Below, one piece after another: positions 54,801-64,000 of a stretch of 64,000 nt of DNA. Made by a program: the position numbers and the translations under genes. Source of the stretch: Pyropia yezoensis. Lineage: Eukaryota; Rhodophyta; Bangiophyceae; Bangiales; Bangiaceae. The stretch covers positions 4,704,299-4,768,298 of the forward strand of contig CM020620.1 in the NCBI GenBank assembly GCA_009829735.1, read 5' to 3'. The notes below the pieces were generated by a model. It was given only the letters and a program-made list of their open reading frames with translations. It was not told the DNA's origin and did no database searches. Position 1 is the first letter of the stretch; the number at the start of each line of letters is the position of its first letter.

Positions 54801-56924
54801 CCCGCGACCCCCCGACAGACGATCCCGGGTCGTCCGCGTGGTGCTTGACCGGTCCGCAGCTCCTGCCATCACTGCTGTAGTTCCCTGCATGCTCGCATGG
54901 GAGATATGGGCAGACGATGGCGGTGGCAGGGATCGTGGGGCGTCCCCCCTTCCATCTTCGCACACGCCCTTGCCCGTCCCCCCCACAACAAGCGCGTAGT
55001 GTGAAGCCGCATCGACAATAGTGGCAAACACGAGGGCCACGATGCCATCCCCCCCGCCCATGCCCCAGTCGTTCAGCGGCTCACTGCAACTGCCATAGAA
55101 GCCGCTGACGCTGAGCAGCGGTGGTTGCCTCTGAGCCCGGGGGAGGCGGGGGAGAGCAGGACTGCTGCCGGCGACAGCATAATTGTATGCATCACCTCGT
55201 TCGCCACCGCTGACACCACCGACGCCGCCAAGAAGTGAGTCGTCATCGTCCTCGAAGCCCGCCTCGGTGCTATCCATGTCAGATGAAGAGGACCCACCCG
55301 CGACATAATCTCCCAAGCCCGCATCACCTTCAACAGCACCGCGACCGTCATCGAATGCGCCTTCCCAGCCATTCCCGACGCCCCCCCCCCCATGAGCGAG
55401 CCACCCGTCCGCCGAAGAGTCGACCGAAAAGACGGTGCTCGACCGCGGTTCGCCCGCAGTCACCACGGAAGGGCGGCGGCCTTCCCAGGCAGCGCTTGAC
55501 CGCCGCTCCCCCCCCGACATCATTGACACGCGGCGACTGTCCCAGGTAGTACTGCCGTCCCACTCAGACGTCGGGAGCACGACACCTCGCGGCGAAGTCA
55601 CAGCCGCAGCGGCCGATAACATGGATGGCACCGACACGACGGTGCGGCTGGGCGCGCCAGCTGCTGCAGAACTGGTCACCGTCGACGTGCAAAATGATGT
55701 TCCGGGCTCTGCTGACGCCCGACGGTAGCGGAGGGAGCGCAGGAAGCGGCGCAGGTGGGCCACCACGGGGGGGGCCGCCAGTCCGCCGGCACCCGCGATC
55801 GTGGCCGCCACAGACGCGGCGCTCGCTGCCTCCGCCGCTGCCGCAGCGGCTGCCGCCGCTGCAGCTGCCCCCCCCCTACCTGACAAGCCAAGGGCGGGCG
55901 GGCGGCCCGCTCGACCGCGAAGCCCTGTGGCAAGCCGCAACGCCGTTGCGTCCAAGGGTACGGCGTCGTCTCCCTGATCATGTACCACGAGCACAGGGCA
56001 CACGGGGGGCGCCGTCGGAGCGGCCACACGCCGCCCCGGCGGAGCGCCCGCCCCTCCCCACAATGGCGGCGCGGCCGCATTGGTGGCGGCAGCAACAGTC
56101 GCGGGAGGGGGGGAGGCCAACACTAGCCCAGCAAGGCGAACGCCGGGGGTGGCGGCAAGACCAGCGGCGGCCAGTGCACCAGCGCCACGTCCGACAGCCA
56201 CCACCCGCCTGACAGCCGAGCCGCCGCAGCCGCCCAGGCGGGTGGTGGCATATGCGTAGGCCGCCCGCGCGTCGGCGGCGAGGGTAGCCTCCGATGGCAA
56301 GAGGCGAGAACGAGTTGGGTGGAGAGGCTTTTCGGCATCGTCCCCGTGGTCCTCCTCATCGGTACTCCCGTCCACGCCGTCTGCGTCGCCATTGCCGGTG
56401 GCACCTCCCCCCCCCCGGGCGGGGGCAAGTCCAACGACTGGTGCTCGACCCCAGCCGCTGAGCTCATAGGCCAACACGTCCACCCGAAGAGCAGCCGCCA
56501 GGCGCTCCGCCTGTCCCGCAACGTCGCCCAGGTCCTCCCCGTCCCCGTGCGCCAGCAGCAGCACAATGCCACCCTTGCGACGGCCACCGCCGCGCACAAG
56601 GACTGCGGGCAGGCGCGCCGTGGTGGCGTCCGCCGCAGCCCCGCGTGCGCCATCAACGCCACCGCGACCGCCGCTGCTACGCGCGTCATCGGCACCGTTG
56701 CCCGCCGGACGGTCCACCTCACGCCGGCGTAGGACGGGCAAGTCCCGCCGCGGGATCCACACCAGCTTGTATGTGGCAGCACCCGCCGCCGCCGCCGCCG
56801 CTGACCCGTCGTGGTTGCCAGGAGCGGCCTCCCGCCGCAGCACGTCACCGTCGAGGGTGTAGGTGGGTGGCCGGCGGGGGATGTCGGCCGCCCCTGGAGC
56901 CGGCAACGAAGCGGCGGCGCCCAT
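51891..56924 (-). CDS. ABHD17-like alpha/beta-hydrolase pseudoenzyme with long disordered tail
   Basis: A single 1677-residue frame from the ATG at 56924. MGAAAS fits N-myristoylation. Residues about 110-400 follow the ABHD17 fold: LLLAHGDGEDLGDV, LRVDVLAYELSGWGRAP, an acidic insert, PSEATLAADARAAYAYATTR, VVAVGRGAGALAAAGLA and VHDQGDDAVPLDATAL. The nucleophile elbow, normally GxSxG, reads GRGAG (Gly247). The usual GAGH His site is Gly381. The oxyanion HGNA is HGDG (126-129). The Asp (319/320) remains, so hydrolase activity is unlikely. ABHD17 proteins are acyl-protein thioesterases at membranes. About 1250 residues of Ser/Ala/Pro-rich, mostly disordered sequence follow, with Arg-rich patches. 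Whether the whole tail is translated is not proven, but 5 kb without a stop supports it. Confidence 0.75.
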   Translation of the reverse strand: MGAAASLPAPGAADIPRRPPTYTLDGDVLRREAAPGNHDGSAAAAAAGAATYKLVWIPRRDLPVLRRREVDRPAGNGADDARSSGGRGGVDGARGAAADATTARLPAVLVRGGGRRKGGIVLLLAHGDGEDLGDVAGQAERLAAALRVDVLAYELSGWGRAPVVGLAPARGGGGATGNGDADGVDGSTDEEDHGDDAEKPLHPTRSRLLPSEATLAADARAAYAYATTRLGGCGGSAVRRVVAVGRGAGALAAAGLAATPGVRLAGLVLASPPPATVAAATNAAAPPLWGGAGAPPGRRVAAPTAPPVCPVLVVHDQGDDAVPLDATALRLATGLRGRAGRPPALGLSGRGGAAAAAAAAAAAAEAASAASVAATIAGAGGLAAPPVVAHLRRFLRSLRYRRASAEPGTSFCTSTVTSSAAAGAPSRTVVSVPSMLSAAAAVTSPRGVVLPTSEWDGSTTWDSRRVSMMSGGERRSSAAWEGRRPSVVTAGEPRSSTVFSVDSSADGWLAHGGGGVGNGWEGAFDDGRGAVEGDAGLGDYVAGGSSSSDMDSTEAGFEDDDDSLLGGVGGVSGGERGDAYNYAVAGSSPALPRLPRAQRQPPLLSVSGFYGSCSEPLNDWGMGGGDGIVALVFATIVDAASHYALVVGGTGKGVCEDGRGDAPRSLPPPSSAHISHASMQGTTAVMAGAADRSSTTRTTRDRLSGGRGRALSGAGAWWTRPLATPPPVSSPSPAVAVADSPPAGATQAPPSTGSTAAAANATATAAATAAAAAALGPIDSFNDIGATSVSTLPSVEDAPPLQAQLAPPPLLLPTPPRVTAAAAVPAMATRQAPPMAPAAHGTANCRASPFITMAIPPGVTPALVNPVTGARVAGAVVVAVSSTVPPDTGGCSGNPSTNVPPRDSAVVAIAPAASADTSTSSNGGSNHQLSNSKVYDFMLLDEGCWPTSAGAGSAGTSAADSSSGRPRRRRRRRRRATPASPSFSVSTTATGTDGVEASVEGADAGGSPRVHGLPRASPPDSCQEVPSLSSRVLPPPKSLPVSFAGRSGSTTVAPGPPRLLRPVALIGSGDSPSDAVRGRRSMPMQVAPLTTVGGAGGAAPAPDSPPTPPPRSPGGQAMPTSPSLATTGDLHGDVTEEQLTSASVAAVQDSLRAAYAARDDFFSPDHIDVSSSADEDDAIAESTWRTPTASAVAASAAAASAAAAPPKPGLPRVAASNSTAIGNADAVASTGAHQAVDVLWIHGDGAGDGEGGVRVQRALSASPSFPQSPPGESMGSVARWPARQDGLYADDGGCVAVATLDRSSQGVDRKGRGRSPLVRSHSSVASLSVTHPQATKTTTTRKSSTPSGGSAPRSVPPQSRPSSSRSGAAAVPASNEGTPSLRRRGLRFRRPAADARAAATVAPPPSPAADENLLPMPAHSAAHAMVAAAAAAASPAAIAAAARVRASAGSFSAVPGSGGGVEAVGGGGTTAGVDAGATRDRGSPPATGEGSAADKGTSAGGGGSAYRRLANALGKRRALAGTSAPGAEGAAPPVRASVDWQQPGSQRHSAEVWRPDAVDDLGNNGGGSRRPAPAPQRQAPWFGPPSGVADEDDASRPHRLHRLGPAVAVAGFSDASAGGGGRGTGGLLSRLRGVRRSGGGGRGGSTFPRAGGVASQPADGEFGGGLFRRPRRMGEPV

Positions 56925-58611
56925 TGCGTCAGAGGCAGCGGCGGATCCCCGTCTTGGCTGCGGTGGCCACGCGGTGGCACCACGCGGCGGGAGGGGTTCT
57001 TGCGACGCGATGGGCCGCCACTACGGGCGCCCACTACTGGCGACAGTCGCAAGGGACCTACCCTGTCCCCTCCTCTATCCTCTTCACGTCCCTCCCCCCC
57101 CCCTCCCCTGCTGCCGTGCCACCCGCCGCCACACACCACCGACCAGTCAGCCTTGTGGGGGCGGAGGGGCACCGCGCTGAGGAGTGCGTGAACGCCGTGG
57201 GGACGGCGTGCCGCCTCGGGTGGTTGATGCACCCGCACGCTCCCCACACCGCGTGCGCGCGCGCGGAGTGTGTGGGCTGCGTACAGTACAGCCGCTGTTG
57301 AGGGGGAGCCTCGGGTGACGGAGCGAGGGCCCTACCCGAGGAGTCGGGGGCAGCAGACGGACCGCGCCACCGTGGTGGGGGCACGGAGCGCGCAAAACAG
57401 GCCCGTGCGCCGCCGGGGCGCCAGCGCTAGCGCAGAGTGTCCGAGGGCGGGGCTACGGACGAAGTTCGCTGTCGCCGAATGGTCACTTTGTCCAACCCGT
57501 CACGGCATGTTTCCGCGTCAGCGCGTGCCGCCGCCGTTCGCCTTTCGCATGCGACGACAAAAACCGCTGGCAGAAGGCAGCAGGCGCCGGATTGGACAGA
57601 CTACCTATCTATTGGTCGGCCAGGGGGGGCGGTGGTTGGTGAGCTGCGCGACAGGGACCGGGTGGGCGCCAGCCAAGTGGCGCTACCCTAGCTTGCTACC
57701 CTTTTCGTTGCGCGCATACTCTAAGGGCCAACCGCCACCACCAAGGTGCGGTGTCCCGCCCACGCCCGCACCCCTCCGTCGAAACCTCTCGTTCCCGCAG
57801 ACCCTGCCGAATGGGGGGCGGATGGCGCCACATACGTAGCCCCGTCCGCCTCACCAGGTGGCGCTCAATCACCGCCCACTGGCTGTCCTCGCCGTCGGCC
57901 GCCACTCGGGCGGGGGCCCCGTGCGGTGGCACCCGTGCATCCTGTCCGCTGGCCGGCACGGTTTCGCCTTGCTGGTTGGTCACGATAGCACGGCCCACAG
58001 CCGACAGCCGGTTCATGGATGTGGGGTGTGGGCCACCGGCTGTCGCGTGGCGGTCGTCTGTCAGGGGCGGGGACAAACTCGCCGACCGGCGTGCGGTCGA
58101 CGTGGACTTCGCGCGAGCCACTGTCGGGTAGCGGGGCGTGCGCCGCGCGCGTTGCGTAGGCCTCACCGCGGGGCGGCGTCGGTACGGTGCCGCACGACGG
58201 TGGCCTGAAGCCCAGGAGATCCATGCGCGCGGGCCTGCGCGACGGTTAGACTGCTACTGGCAAACGCTCGCCTCTCACCCGGGTGCCGCAGAGAGCGTCG
58301 AGCAATAAAAAGGACGTGGAGAGGGGATCCGTCGTAGACACACGGACGTCCCTAGCAGACACTAGATATCCCTCAAGGCCTTCTTGGCCTGGCCAAATCC
58401 TGGTATACGCTATTGATAGCATGCCCATAAGTGATGGGGGCGGTGAGAGCCACACAAGCGGCGACGCTGGCAGTACTGCGGTGCTGTGGGCGGTGCGCGG
58501 CGCGCCGTGGTAATTCTGTGCTCCAGAGAGTCAGGTGACAAGTGTGCACATGCAACTCAACCATCACTGCAGCCGCCACCTCCGCCAGCGCGATGGACAG
58601 CCTCCAGGAAC
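56925..58611. other. Upstream region of the ABHD17-like gene and spacer
   Basis: No firm gene is seen. A minus-strand candidate small frame is listed separately at 57696-58016. AATAAA occurs at about 58304. Composition becomes less extreme from 58260 on. Confidence 0.45.
57696..58016 (-). CDS. Candidate small protein or exon
   Basis: The frame from the ATG at 58016 reads MNRLSAVGRAIVTNQQGETV and on through DSQWAVIERHL, with ordinary protein composition. A GTGAGG donor after ERHL offers a splice site; otherwise the frame runs 106 residues to 57696. A competing frame overlaps upstream (MDLLGFRPPSCGTVPTPPRG at 58224). No family is recognised. Confidence 0.3.
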   Translation of the reverse strand: MNRLSAVGRAIVTNQQGETVPASGQDARVPPHGAPARVAADGEDSQWAVIERHLVRRTGLRMWRHPPPIRQGLREREVSTEGCGRGRDTAPWWWRLALRVCAQRKG

Positions 58612-60379
58612 TCACGCGGCTGGCATTGGCGGCACGGCTGCGGTAGCGGTGGGCGCCTTGCTGCCCGATTCCGGTGCCCGTCCGTCTTCCCCCCAGCCAA
58701 GGTCCCGCGCGGCGGGAAGCCGCGCCACCACCTGCCGGGGCAGCGCAAAAACAGGGTCCACGCCCCCTCCCGAGCCGCCAAGCCCCCCCACGCCAAGCAG
58801 GTCCAAGGCAGCCAGCCCAAAGAACGTGTGAAAGACGTCAGGTAGGTCGCCCACCCGGTCTGCCACCCCCCCGGCATCGGGGTCCTGACAGCCCAGCACA
58901 AACCGCTGCAGAGCGGTGGCATCAATCCACCCCACACGACCAAGCATGGAAAGGCTAGCCACCACCCACCACGAATAGCACACATCCTCCTTCTTGTCGG
59001 GCCGCCCGTTGAGTCCCCCACAGGGGAGTTGACGGGAAGCAAGCCACTCACACAGTTGCGCTGCAGCGGGAGGGGTAGGCGTGCCGAGCAGCGCCAGCGC
59101 GGCCAGCACGCAAAATATCTGACCGGCGTGTGACTCGGCGTCGGGGATGCAGCCGTATCCGCCGTCAAAGTTGGTACACGATGCTAGAAAAGCGCCTGCG
59201 GCGGACAGGTCAAGAACAGAACGACGGTTGAGGAGGGTGACCGACAGGAGTGCACAGTAGGAGAAGCGGGTGTCGACTTCGGGGGAGGTGGGGGAGCCAA
59301 TGAAAGACCCGTCGGGCTGCTGCAGAGAGCCAACAACTGAACAAAGAAGGGCAGCAACGAGAGACCAAGGCAATAGTACGAAGACGTGAGCGCGGCACTC
59401 AAGCCGAGGCTGCTTGTCAGAGGGTTGCACAAAAAAAGAAGGTGCTGAGCATCCAAGCAGGGCACAGAAGGAAATGCGCAGAGGCCAGAACAAAGGACGC
59501 GCGGCTTTCAAAAACGTACAGCGACTGACAGCGTCTACGTCCACTCGGTCCAACGCGTCGTACATGACCAGAACCTGAAGCGCACTCAAGGTATACAGGA
59601 TATGTGCATCCTGATCCACATGTCCCCCGAAGCCGCCTGTCAACAACAGACAAGGCAACATGAGCGTACAATACATATAGACACAAAAGCCCACGACCAC
59701 GGTCACTCACCATAACGCAACATCACAACACATGGCCCAAGCTAGTGAGACGTTCGCCCCACCGCAAGTATTAATTAGTCAGCAATAACAAAAAAAAAGG
59801 AGAGGTGCATCAGCATATAAGCTCCCAGAAGGACGTCTCAGCATCCTCTCACCAAGAAACGCCACACTTGCACGTACCTTCTTCCTCCCGATAGCAGCTC
59901 ATAACATAATCTAGGATCGCCTCCTTCTCCAGTCGGTCACGCGCGCCCAGCAAGTCCAGCGCGCTCACCGCCCAGTACACACCCGACAGGCGACGGTGGT
60001 CAGCAAAGAGCATCTCTGGAGAGTCTTGCTTCTGCGCCACCCCAAGAAAACAGAGCACATCAGAGGACAACAGAGCATGGAGGGAAGATCAGAGGTAGAT
60101 GACAGAAGTCAGAAGTGACAGGGAATGGGTCGTGCACACTCTCTCAAAAAGCGCTCGAAATTGTTTGACTGCTGCCCCACCCCCGGTCATGCCAGCCCCA
60201 GCAGCCCACAAGTGCAAAATACAATAAGCCAACGGCAGCGGAACACCGCGCGGAGGATGCGATTGAGACGGTCTCGCCGCCGCAGTCGCAAGAAAACGTA
60301 CATCTTGCAGAGACAGGATGTACTCAATGTGCTTGTCCCGTAACAAAATCGTCGGCACTTCTTCCTCCCCATCCCCCAT
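58612..60379 (-). CDS. RABGGTB: Rab geranylgeranyltransferase beta subunit, 4 exons
   Basis: Exons 60302-60379, 59878-60031, 59520-59636 and 58612-59336 give 357 residues; all junctions keep frame, with GTACGT donors and CAG acceptors. This is the catalytic beta subunit of GGTase-II, which, with the alpha subunit and Rab escort protein, adds two geranylgeranyl groups to C-terminal Rab cysteines. The alpha-alpha barrel repeats are clear: LSGVYWAVSALDLLGA, HILYTLSALQVLVMYD, GSFIGSPTSPEVDTRFSYCA, NFDGGYGCIPDAESHAGQIF, LPCGGLNGRPDKKEDVCYSW and FHTFFGLAALDLLGV. Zinc ligands Asp234, Cys236 and His286 are present at human-like spacing. The C-terminus is about 25 residues longer than human. It lies about 560 bases downstream of PRMT5, same strand. 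Confidence 0.95.
59337..59519 (-). other. RABGGTB intron 3
   Basis: GTACGT donor after AVSR plus one base and TTCAG acceptor, restoring AVSRFVGSLQQPDGSF. Confidence 0.9.
59637..59877 (-). other. RABGGTB intron 2
   Basis: GTACGT donor after CYREEE plus one base and GACAG acceptor, joining to GGFGGHVDQDAHILYTL. Confidence 0.9.
60032..60301 (-). other. RABGGTB intron 1
   Basis: GTACGT donor after ILSLQD and GCGCAG acceptor before KQDSPEMLFADHRRL, both phase 0. Confidence 0.88.
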
Positions 60380-60943
60380 AGTTGCCAGTCGGATGGGTCA
60401 CGGGCAGCAAGGTAGACGCGACGAGGTCGTCCGAGCCGGCGGGGACAACTAACCCGACAGAAGAACGGGAGAGCAGCGGGTACATAGAAGGGCAGTAGGA
60501 GCGGAGAGTCAGCTGCACCGGTGAGGGCCCTCGACAGAGCCCAGGCAAACGTGACGGGACGCAGAAAGGCGACGGTCAATGGATTGCAGCTGCGGAAGGT
60601 GATATGTGGTTCAGCGACGAGCTCCAGGAGGACAAAGAGAAGAGACACGGAGAGGGACGGCGCGCCCGCGTACCGTCTTAACCCCCGGGGCAGTTTTTGA
60701 TGAGGATTGAGGACACCAGAAGGCGACACGAAGACCATGGACGTGCAAGGCGTCACGACGTGATGCTTACACCGACGACGCCCACGGATCAACGGATTGG
60801 CTTGCAGTGAGAGCAAGCCACAGAGAACGGAAGGAAACAAAGCACGGAGAAAGGAGGGGAAAAAAAGCCTGTAAACGAGAAGAGTGCACACAACGCGCTG
60901 ACCCTTTGCAACCACCCCCCTTGCCCTCCTCCAAAGAGCAGCC
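60380..60943. other. Spacer between PRMT5 and RABGGTB
   Basis: No gene is seen. It must hold the PRMT5 3' end and the RABGGTB promoter; no clear TATA box or other motif stands out. Confidence 0.5.
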
Positions 60944-63091
60944 TCATCCCGTCGTCAGACCCAGCGAGTAGCTCTTCCCGCCCACGTTGTGCACCGCACT
61001 AACCGCTGGCTCAGCCAGAGCCCATTCGTACCACACCCGCCCCCCCCCAACACGCCTCCACAGATGCATCCGAACAGTTCCCCCCTTGGCCACCAGCACT
61101 GGTGTCTTGACAGGAAAGTAGATGGGAAACCAACTGAACATGCCGAGGCTGGCCGTCTCGGGGCGGATGCTGATGCCCACGTCCCCAAAGAGCACCGCCT
61201 CAAAGTACCCAGCAAAGCCGTGGATCACGTTGGTCTCAGCAGCCACCCATGCCGCCTCCACGTGCCGTTCGTTGCTGCCCCCGTCACTCGGATGAACAAA
61301 CGTGAGCGCCGGTACCGACGGGGCGGCAGTGACGCCCTTGTGGATGCGGACAACGTAAGCAGTCTCAAACGGCGTGTCCCCGGCACCAAGGCCTCGCACC
61401 TCCCGGTGCAGCCGCGCCGATGACAGTGGCGCGAGGTACGATGTGTAGGATGCGGGGATGGAGATGACGTCCGGCTTGAGCAATGCCGCCGCTCCATCCA
61501 GGCACTCAGGTGACAGCTCATTGTCACCAAATGAGCCCAGCAGCTCCGACACCACAATGTCGGCACGGGCAGTCGTCGATGATGATGCGCAGCGCATATC
61601 CCCAGACACGACCGTCACGCACGACCATGCCGGATCGTCCAGCGCCGCATTGCGCAAGGTGACAATGGCGTTGGGGTTCTTCTCTACAGCCACCACCCGC
61701 ACGGGAATGCGAGAGGACGCGGACGCACGAAGAGTGGCGCGTACCAGCGGACCCCGACCTGCACCCAACACCATTACGACAATGGTAGAGTCCTTGGCGG
61801 ACGTGCCATCGGTGCCGTCAGCTGCTGTCCCATTCTCCGCTGCCGCCGCTGCCTCGGCTGGAGTGGGCCCGCCCCCGATGTCAGGCGGGAGTGCCGACGC
61901 CAAGGCCATTGAAGTCCGGTGGAGCAGAGCTTGCCGCACGGCCTCCTCATATCGCTCGTACTTCACTGGGTCTCGCTCAAACACCTCGTACGTGGCCGAC
62001 TCGAGGTTGTCCGCCAGAGGTTGAAGCGGGGCCTGCAAGTAGTCATAGTACGGCCCTTCAAAGGCCTCGGCCTCCGACGGGGGTGGCTGCTTGCCAAATA
62101 GATGCGCCAAATACTGCACGTATGGCCGCATGCCGTCGCCGCCCTTGACTGCGGCTGGTCGGCCTGACAGCGCAAAGAAGGGGCGATACTTGAACAAAAG
62201 TTTGATGAGCTCCTGGTGGCGGCGGGAAAGCACGGGGTATCCCACCCGGTTGGTCACGTAAGAGGAGGTAGGCATGATCACTACCCGGATAGCCTCGGCG
62301 GCCCAGCGGTCAAGAGCACCAGGCGATGGCAATTCAGAAGACAGCTCCAGCGCAAGTCCCAGGTTGGCGTGGTTGTCGCACAACGTCCGCACCGTATTCC
62401 AAACCGCCCATGGCTCGACGCTTGCACTGCCCGCCCCGCCTCCGCCGCCACGCCCGCCCAGCAGCACCCCGTCGGCGCCGCGGACGCCACCAACAGCGCC
62501 GCCACCGCCACCGCCGCCGACGACACCCGACCCCGCCGGCTGGGTCACATCTGCGAGCTCATCCAGAGGGGAGGCACTCTTGGCGGCGACACCCACCCGA
62601 ATCCACACCTGCATGCCTGATGCCAGCGCGCTGGCAATGCAGCGACCATAGTTGGCAAGTCCCGCCCCCCGCACCCCATTCCCGGCAGGTGCGTCCACCA
62701 CAAGCGCCCGCACGCCGAGGTGAGTGGCGTAGGCCACTTCCTCCCGGAAGGCAGCCTCAGACGCGGCACGAACCACCGGCGAAGAGGAGGCGGTGTTGAT
62801 CCAGGGGGACACCTTGCCAATGATGCCCGACTGCCATTCCGCCGACGACAGTTCCACGTCCGACCGGGTCAGCGGGTCCGACCGCACGATAGGGGGGGGG
62901 TGCGGCGCATCGAAGCTGGGCGAAGGGGTGAGCTCCACCGGCCGCGCGTACCGGGGGTGCACCAGAGGGGCCAGGACAAAGTCACATCCGGAGGACTCGG
63001 CAGCCTCGAGCGCCTGCCGCAGTCTGGGCAAGGACGTCACATCCAGACCGATGTTGAGCTGGTCCCCGGTAGTTGGGTGAGTGACCACCAT
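60944..63091 (-). CDS. PRMT5: Protein arginine methyltransferase 5
   Basis: One exon, about 715 residues from the ATG at 63091 (MVVTHPTTGDQLNIGLDVTS); the frame is open to 63202, but the extra 37 residues look untranslated. PRMT5 makes symmetric dimethylarginine on histones and Sm proteins, usually with MEP50. The N-terminal TIM-barrel part contains SGCDFVLAPLVHPRYARP. Before the Rossmann core is LQPLADNLESATYEVFERDP, which includes the PRMT5-specific Phe that favours symmetric dimethylation. The SAM motif is VLGAGRGPL (near residue 441), and the double-Glu loop is SELLGSFGDNELSPE (near 513-527). The beta-barrel part has IHGFAGYFEAVLFGDVGIS. A Gly-rich insert (about 62440-62530) makes it longer than the human 637 residues. 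Confidence 0.95.
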   Translation of the reverse strand: MVVTHPTTGDQLNIGLDVTSLPRLRQALEAAESSGCDFVLAPLVHPRYARPVELTPSPSFDAPHPPPIVRSDPLTRSDVELSSAEWQSGIIGKVSPWINTASSSPVVRAASEAAFREEVAYATHLGVRALVVDAPAGNGVRGAGLANYGRCIASALASGMQVWIRVGVAAKSASPLDELADVTQPAGSGVVGGGGGGGAVGGVRGADGVLLGGRGGGGGAGSASVEPWAVWNTVRTLCDNHANLGLALELSSELPSPGALDRWAAEAIRVVIMPTSSYVTNRVGYPVLSRRHQELIKLLFKYRPFFALSGRPAAVKGGDGMRPYVQYLAHLFGKQPPPSEAEAFEGPYYDYLQAPLQPLADNLESATYEVFERDPVKYERYEEAVRQALLHRTSMALASALPPDIGGGPTPAEAAAAAENGTAADGTDGTSAKDSTIVVMVLGAGRGPLVRATLRASASSRIPVRVVAVEKNPNAIVTLRNAALDDPAWSCVTVVSGDMRCASSSTTARADIVVSELLGSFGDNELSPECLDGAAALLKPDVISIPASYTSYLAPLSSARLHREVRGLGAGDTPFETAYVVRIHKGVTAAPSVPALTFVHPSDGGSNERHVEAAWVAAETNVIHGFAGYFEAVLFGDVGISIRPETASLGMFSWFPIYFPVKTPVLVAKGGTVRMHLWRRVGGGRVWYEWALAEPAVSAVHNVGGKSYSLGLTTG

Positions 63092-63202
63092 AGTGGCAGT
63101 CCAGAAGAGGGGCCGGGAAGAGGCAGCGGTGGACCGACGAGTGTGGAGTGAATGGGCCGTCGCCGAAAGCGCGCGCGCGTACACAATAGGCAACAAGGTC
63201 AA

Positions 63203-63594
63203 GCACTCGCGCGTTCGTCGCGGTGGTGCGCCGCCGGCGCGATGCCCGGATCAGTACGTTAAAGTAGCACCCCAAATGGCGAACGACAGGACACTCAGAG
63301 ACAAAGCTGGCTACCTACAGTACTGCACCAGACTGTAACACAGAGTCAGCCGACACGACCGCCATGAGCGAGCACACATCACCCGCCGCGACTTCGTACG
63401 AAAGAAACGACCTTTAAAGCCACAACCACCTGCCGGGCGAGAGTCTCGGCGAGACAGGGAGGCAAAACGCAACCTGCGTGCACATGAACAAGAAAGAAAG
63501 GGTACGCATGCGGCGCAACAAACCAACCCTGACCAGGCATAGAAGCACCCGTTGGCCATGCTCCTCCACCTCCCACATTGTGTCACCCTCGCGA
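63203..63594. other. Spacer upstream of PRMT5
   Basis: No gene is seen. It lies between PRMT5 and the 3' end of the next minus-strand gene, so it should contain the PRMT5 promoter. Confidence 0.5.
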
Positions 63595-63979
63595 TCAATC
63601 GCTGTCAGAGCTCCGCCGCCGACCGCCAGAGACCTCTGCCAACTCCGCCGCCACAGTTTCATCCACTGAATTGACGCTCCACTCGACGGCCTCTTCCAGA
63701 AGGCGCTCCACAATTTTGCGCATCACCTTGCCTTCAGCCCGCTCTGGCAGCATTGACACATCCACACGCTCGTTGAGCGCTTCCGTCAGCGGCGCCGCGA
63801 GCTGCCGGTGGACGAGGTCAACCAGCCGCGCCCGCCGGGTCTTGAGCGGCATCCCTTCCGCGAGCAGCAGCTTGAGCATTTCCACGTTTATCTCGGGCAT
63901 GAAGCTAAGCAGAGACGGCTCCAGCTCAGGGTTGATGCGCTCGACGACCTTGGAAATCAATCGGGATTCGCGGCCCTCC
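63595..63979 (-). CDS. Last exon of an unrecognised gene (cut by the window edge)
   Basis: About 128 C-terminal residues ending ...SGGRRRSSDSD. Just upstream, CTTCTCCCTCTCACTCGTCAG (63980-64000, read on the minus strand) is a good pyrimidine tract and CAG acceptor, so an exon probably starts at 63979. The sequence is helical and amphipathic: LISKVVERINPELEPSLLSF, NVEMLKLLLAEGMPLKTRRA and KVMRKIVERLLEEAVEWSVN, with an acidic Ser-rich tail. No family is recognised with confidence. The main body of the gene lies to the right of the window. Confidence 0.65.
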
Positions 63980-64000
63980 CTGACGAGTGAGAGGGAGAAG

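Noticed and set aside
1-64000. tRNA, rRNA genes, CRISPR arrays and bacterial operon signals
   Set aside because: None was seen; spliced genes and LTR elements indicate nuclear DNA.

Overview
The window looks like nuclear DNA of a GC-rich eukaryote. Host genes carry short GT-AG introns (about 180-310 bases) with GTACGT/GTGCGT donors, codon third positions are mostly G or C, proteins are rich in Ala, Gly and Ser, and intergenic DNA is full of poly-G/poly-C runs and short tandem repeats. Flotillin, a Rab geranylgeranyltransferase beta subunit and PRMT5 are eukaryotic genes. The mix of intron-poor genes, very high GC and chromodomain Ty3 elements would suit a red alga of the Porphyra/Pyropia type, but that placement is inference only.

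Layout. 1-11889: two Ty3/gypsy chromodomain elements on the minus strand arranged head to tail and sharing one LTR (6399-6959), followed by an extra partial LTR. 11890-13033: the 5' end of another LTR element (LTR plus gag leader), minus strand. 13396-15890: an unclassified transposase-like or zinc-binding gene with frame discontinuities. 16217-16331: a small inverted-repeat element. 16332-18358: extreme G/C low-complexity DNA. 18359-20245: flotillin (three exons, plus). 20805-23689: a HEAT/ARM-repeat protein (two exons, minus), convergent with flotillin. 25486-26748: an Ala-rich coiled-coil-like protein. 27676-28175: an inverted-repeat element. 29936-30815: a second copy of the LTR-gag leader fragment, opposite in orientation to 11890-13033. 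30816-41047: a divergent, older Ty3 element, minus strand, with a 636-base inverted-repeat insert next to its 3' LTR. 41048-51890: mostly non-coding GC-rich DNA with a foldback element (43039-43865), a degenerate repeat array and two or three candidate small genes. 51891-56924: one long open frame with an N-terminal ABHD17-like alpha/beta-hydrolase fold that has lost its catalytic Ser and His. 58612-60379: RABGGTB (four exons). 60944-63091: PRMT5. 63595-63979: the last exon of an unrecognised gene. The genes from 51.9 kb to the window end all lie on the minus strand.

Most striking: both Ty3 lineages carry, between the end of pol and the 3' LTR, a roughly 2-kb coding region on the strand opposite to gag-pol. 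The two antisense products share recognisable sequence although the elements are otherwise diverged, so the antisense gene appears to be an old, conserved part of these elements. The elements also share the same primer-binding site. Second is the ABHD17-like pseudoenzyme, which keeps an N-myristoylation motif and carries a low-complexity tail of about 1250 residues.
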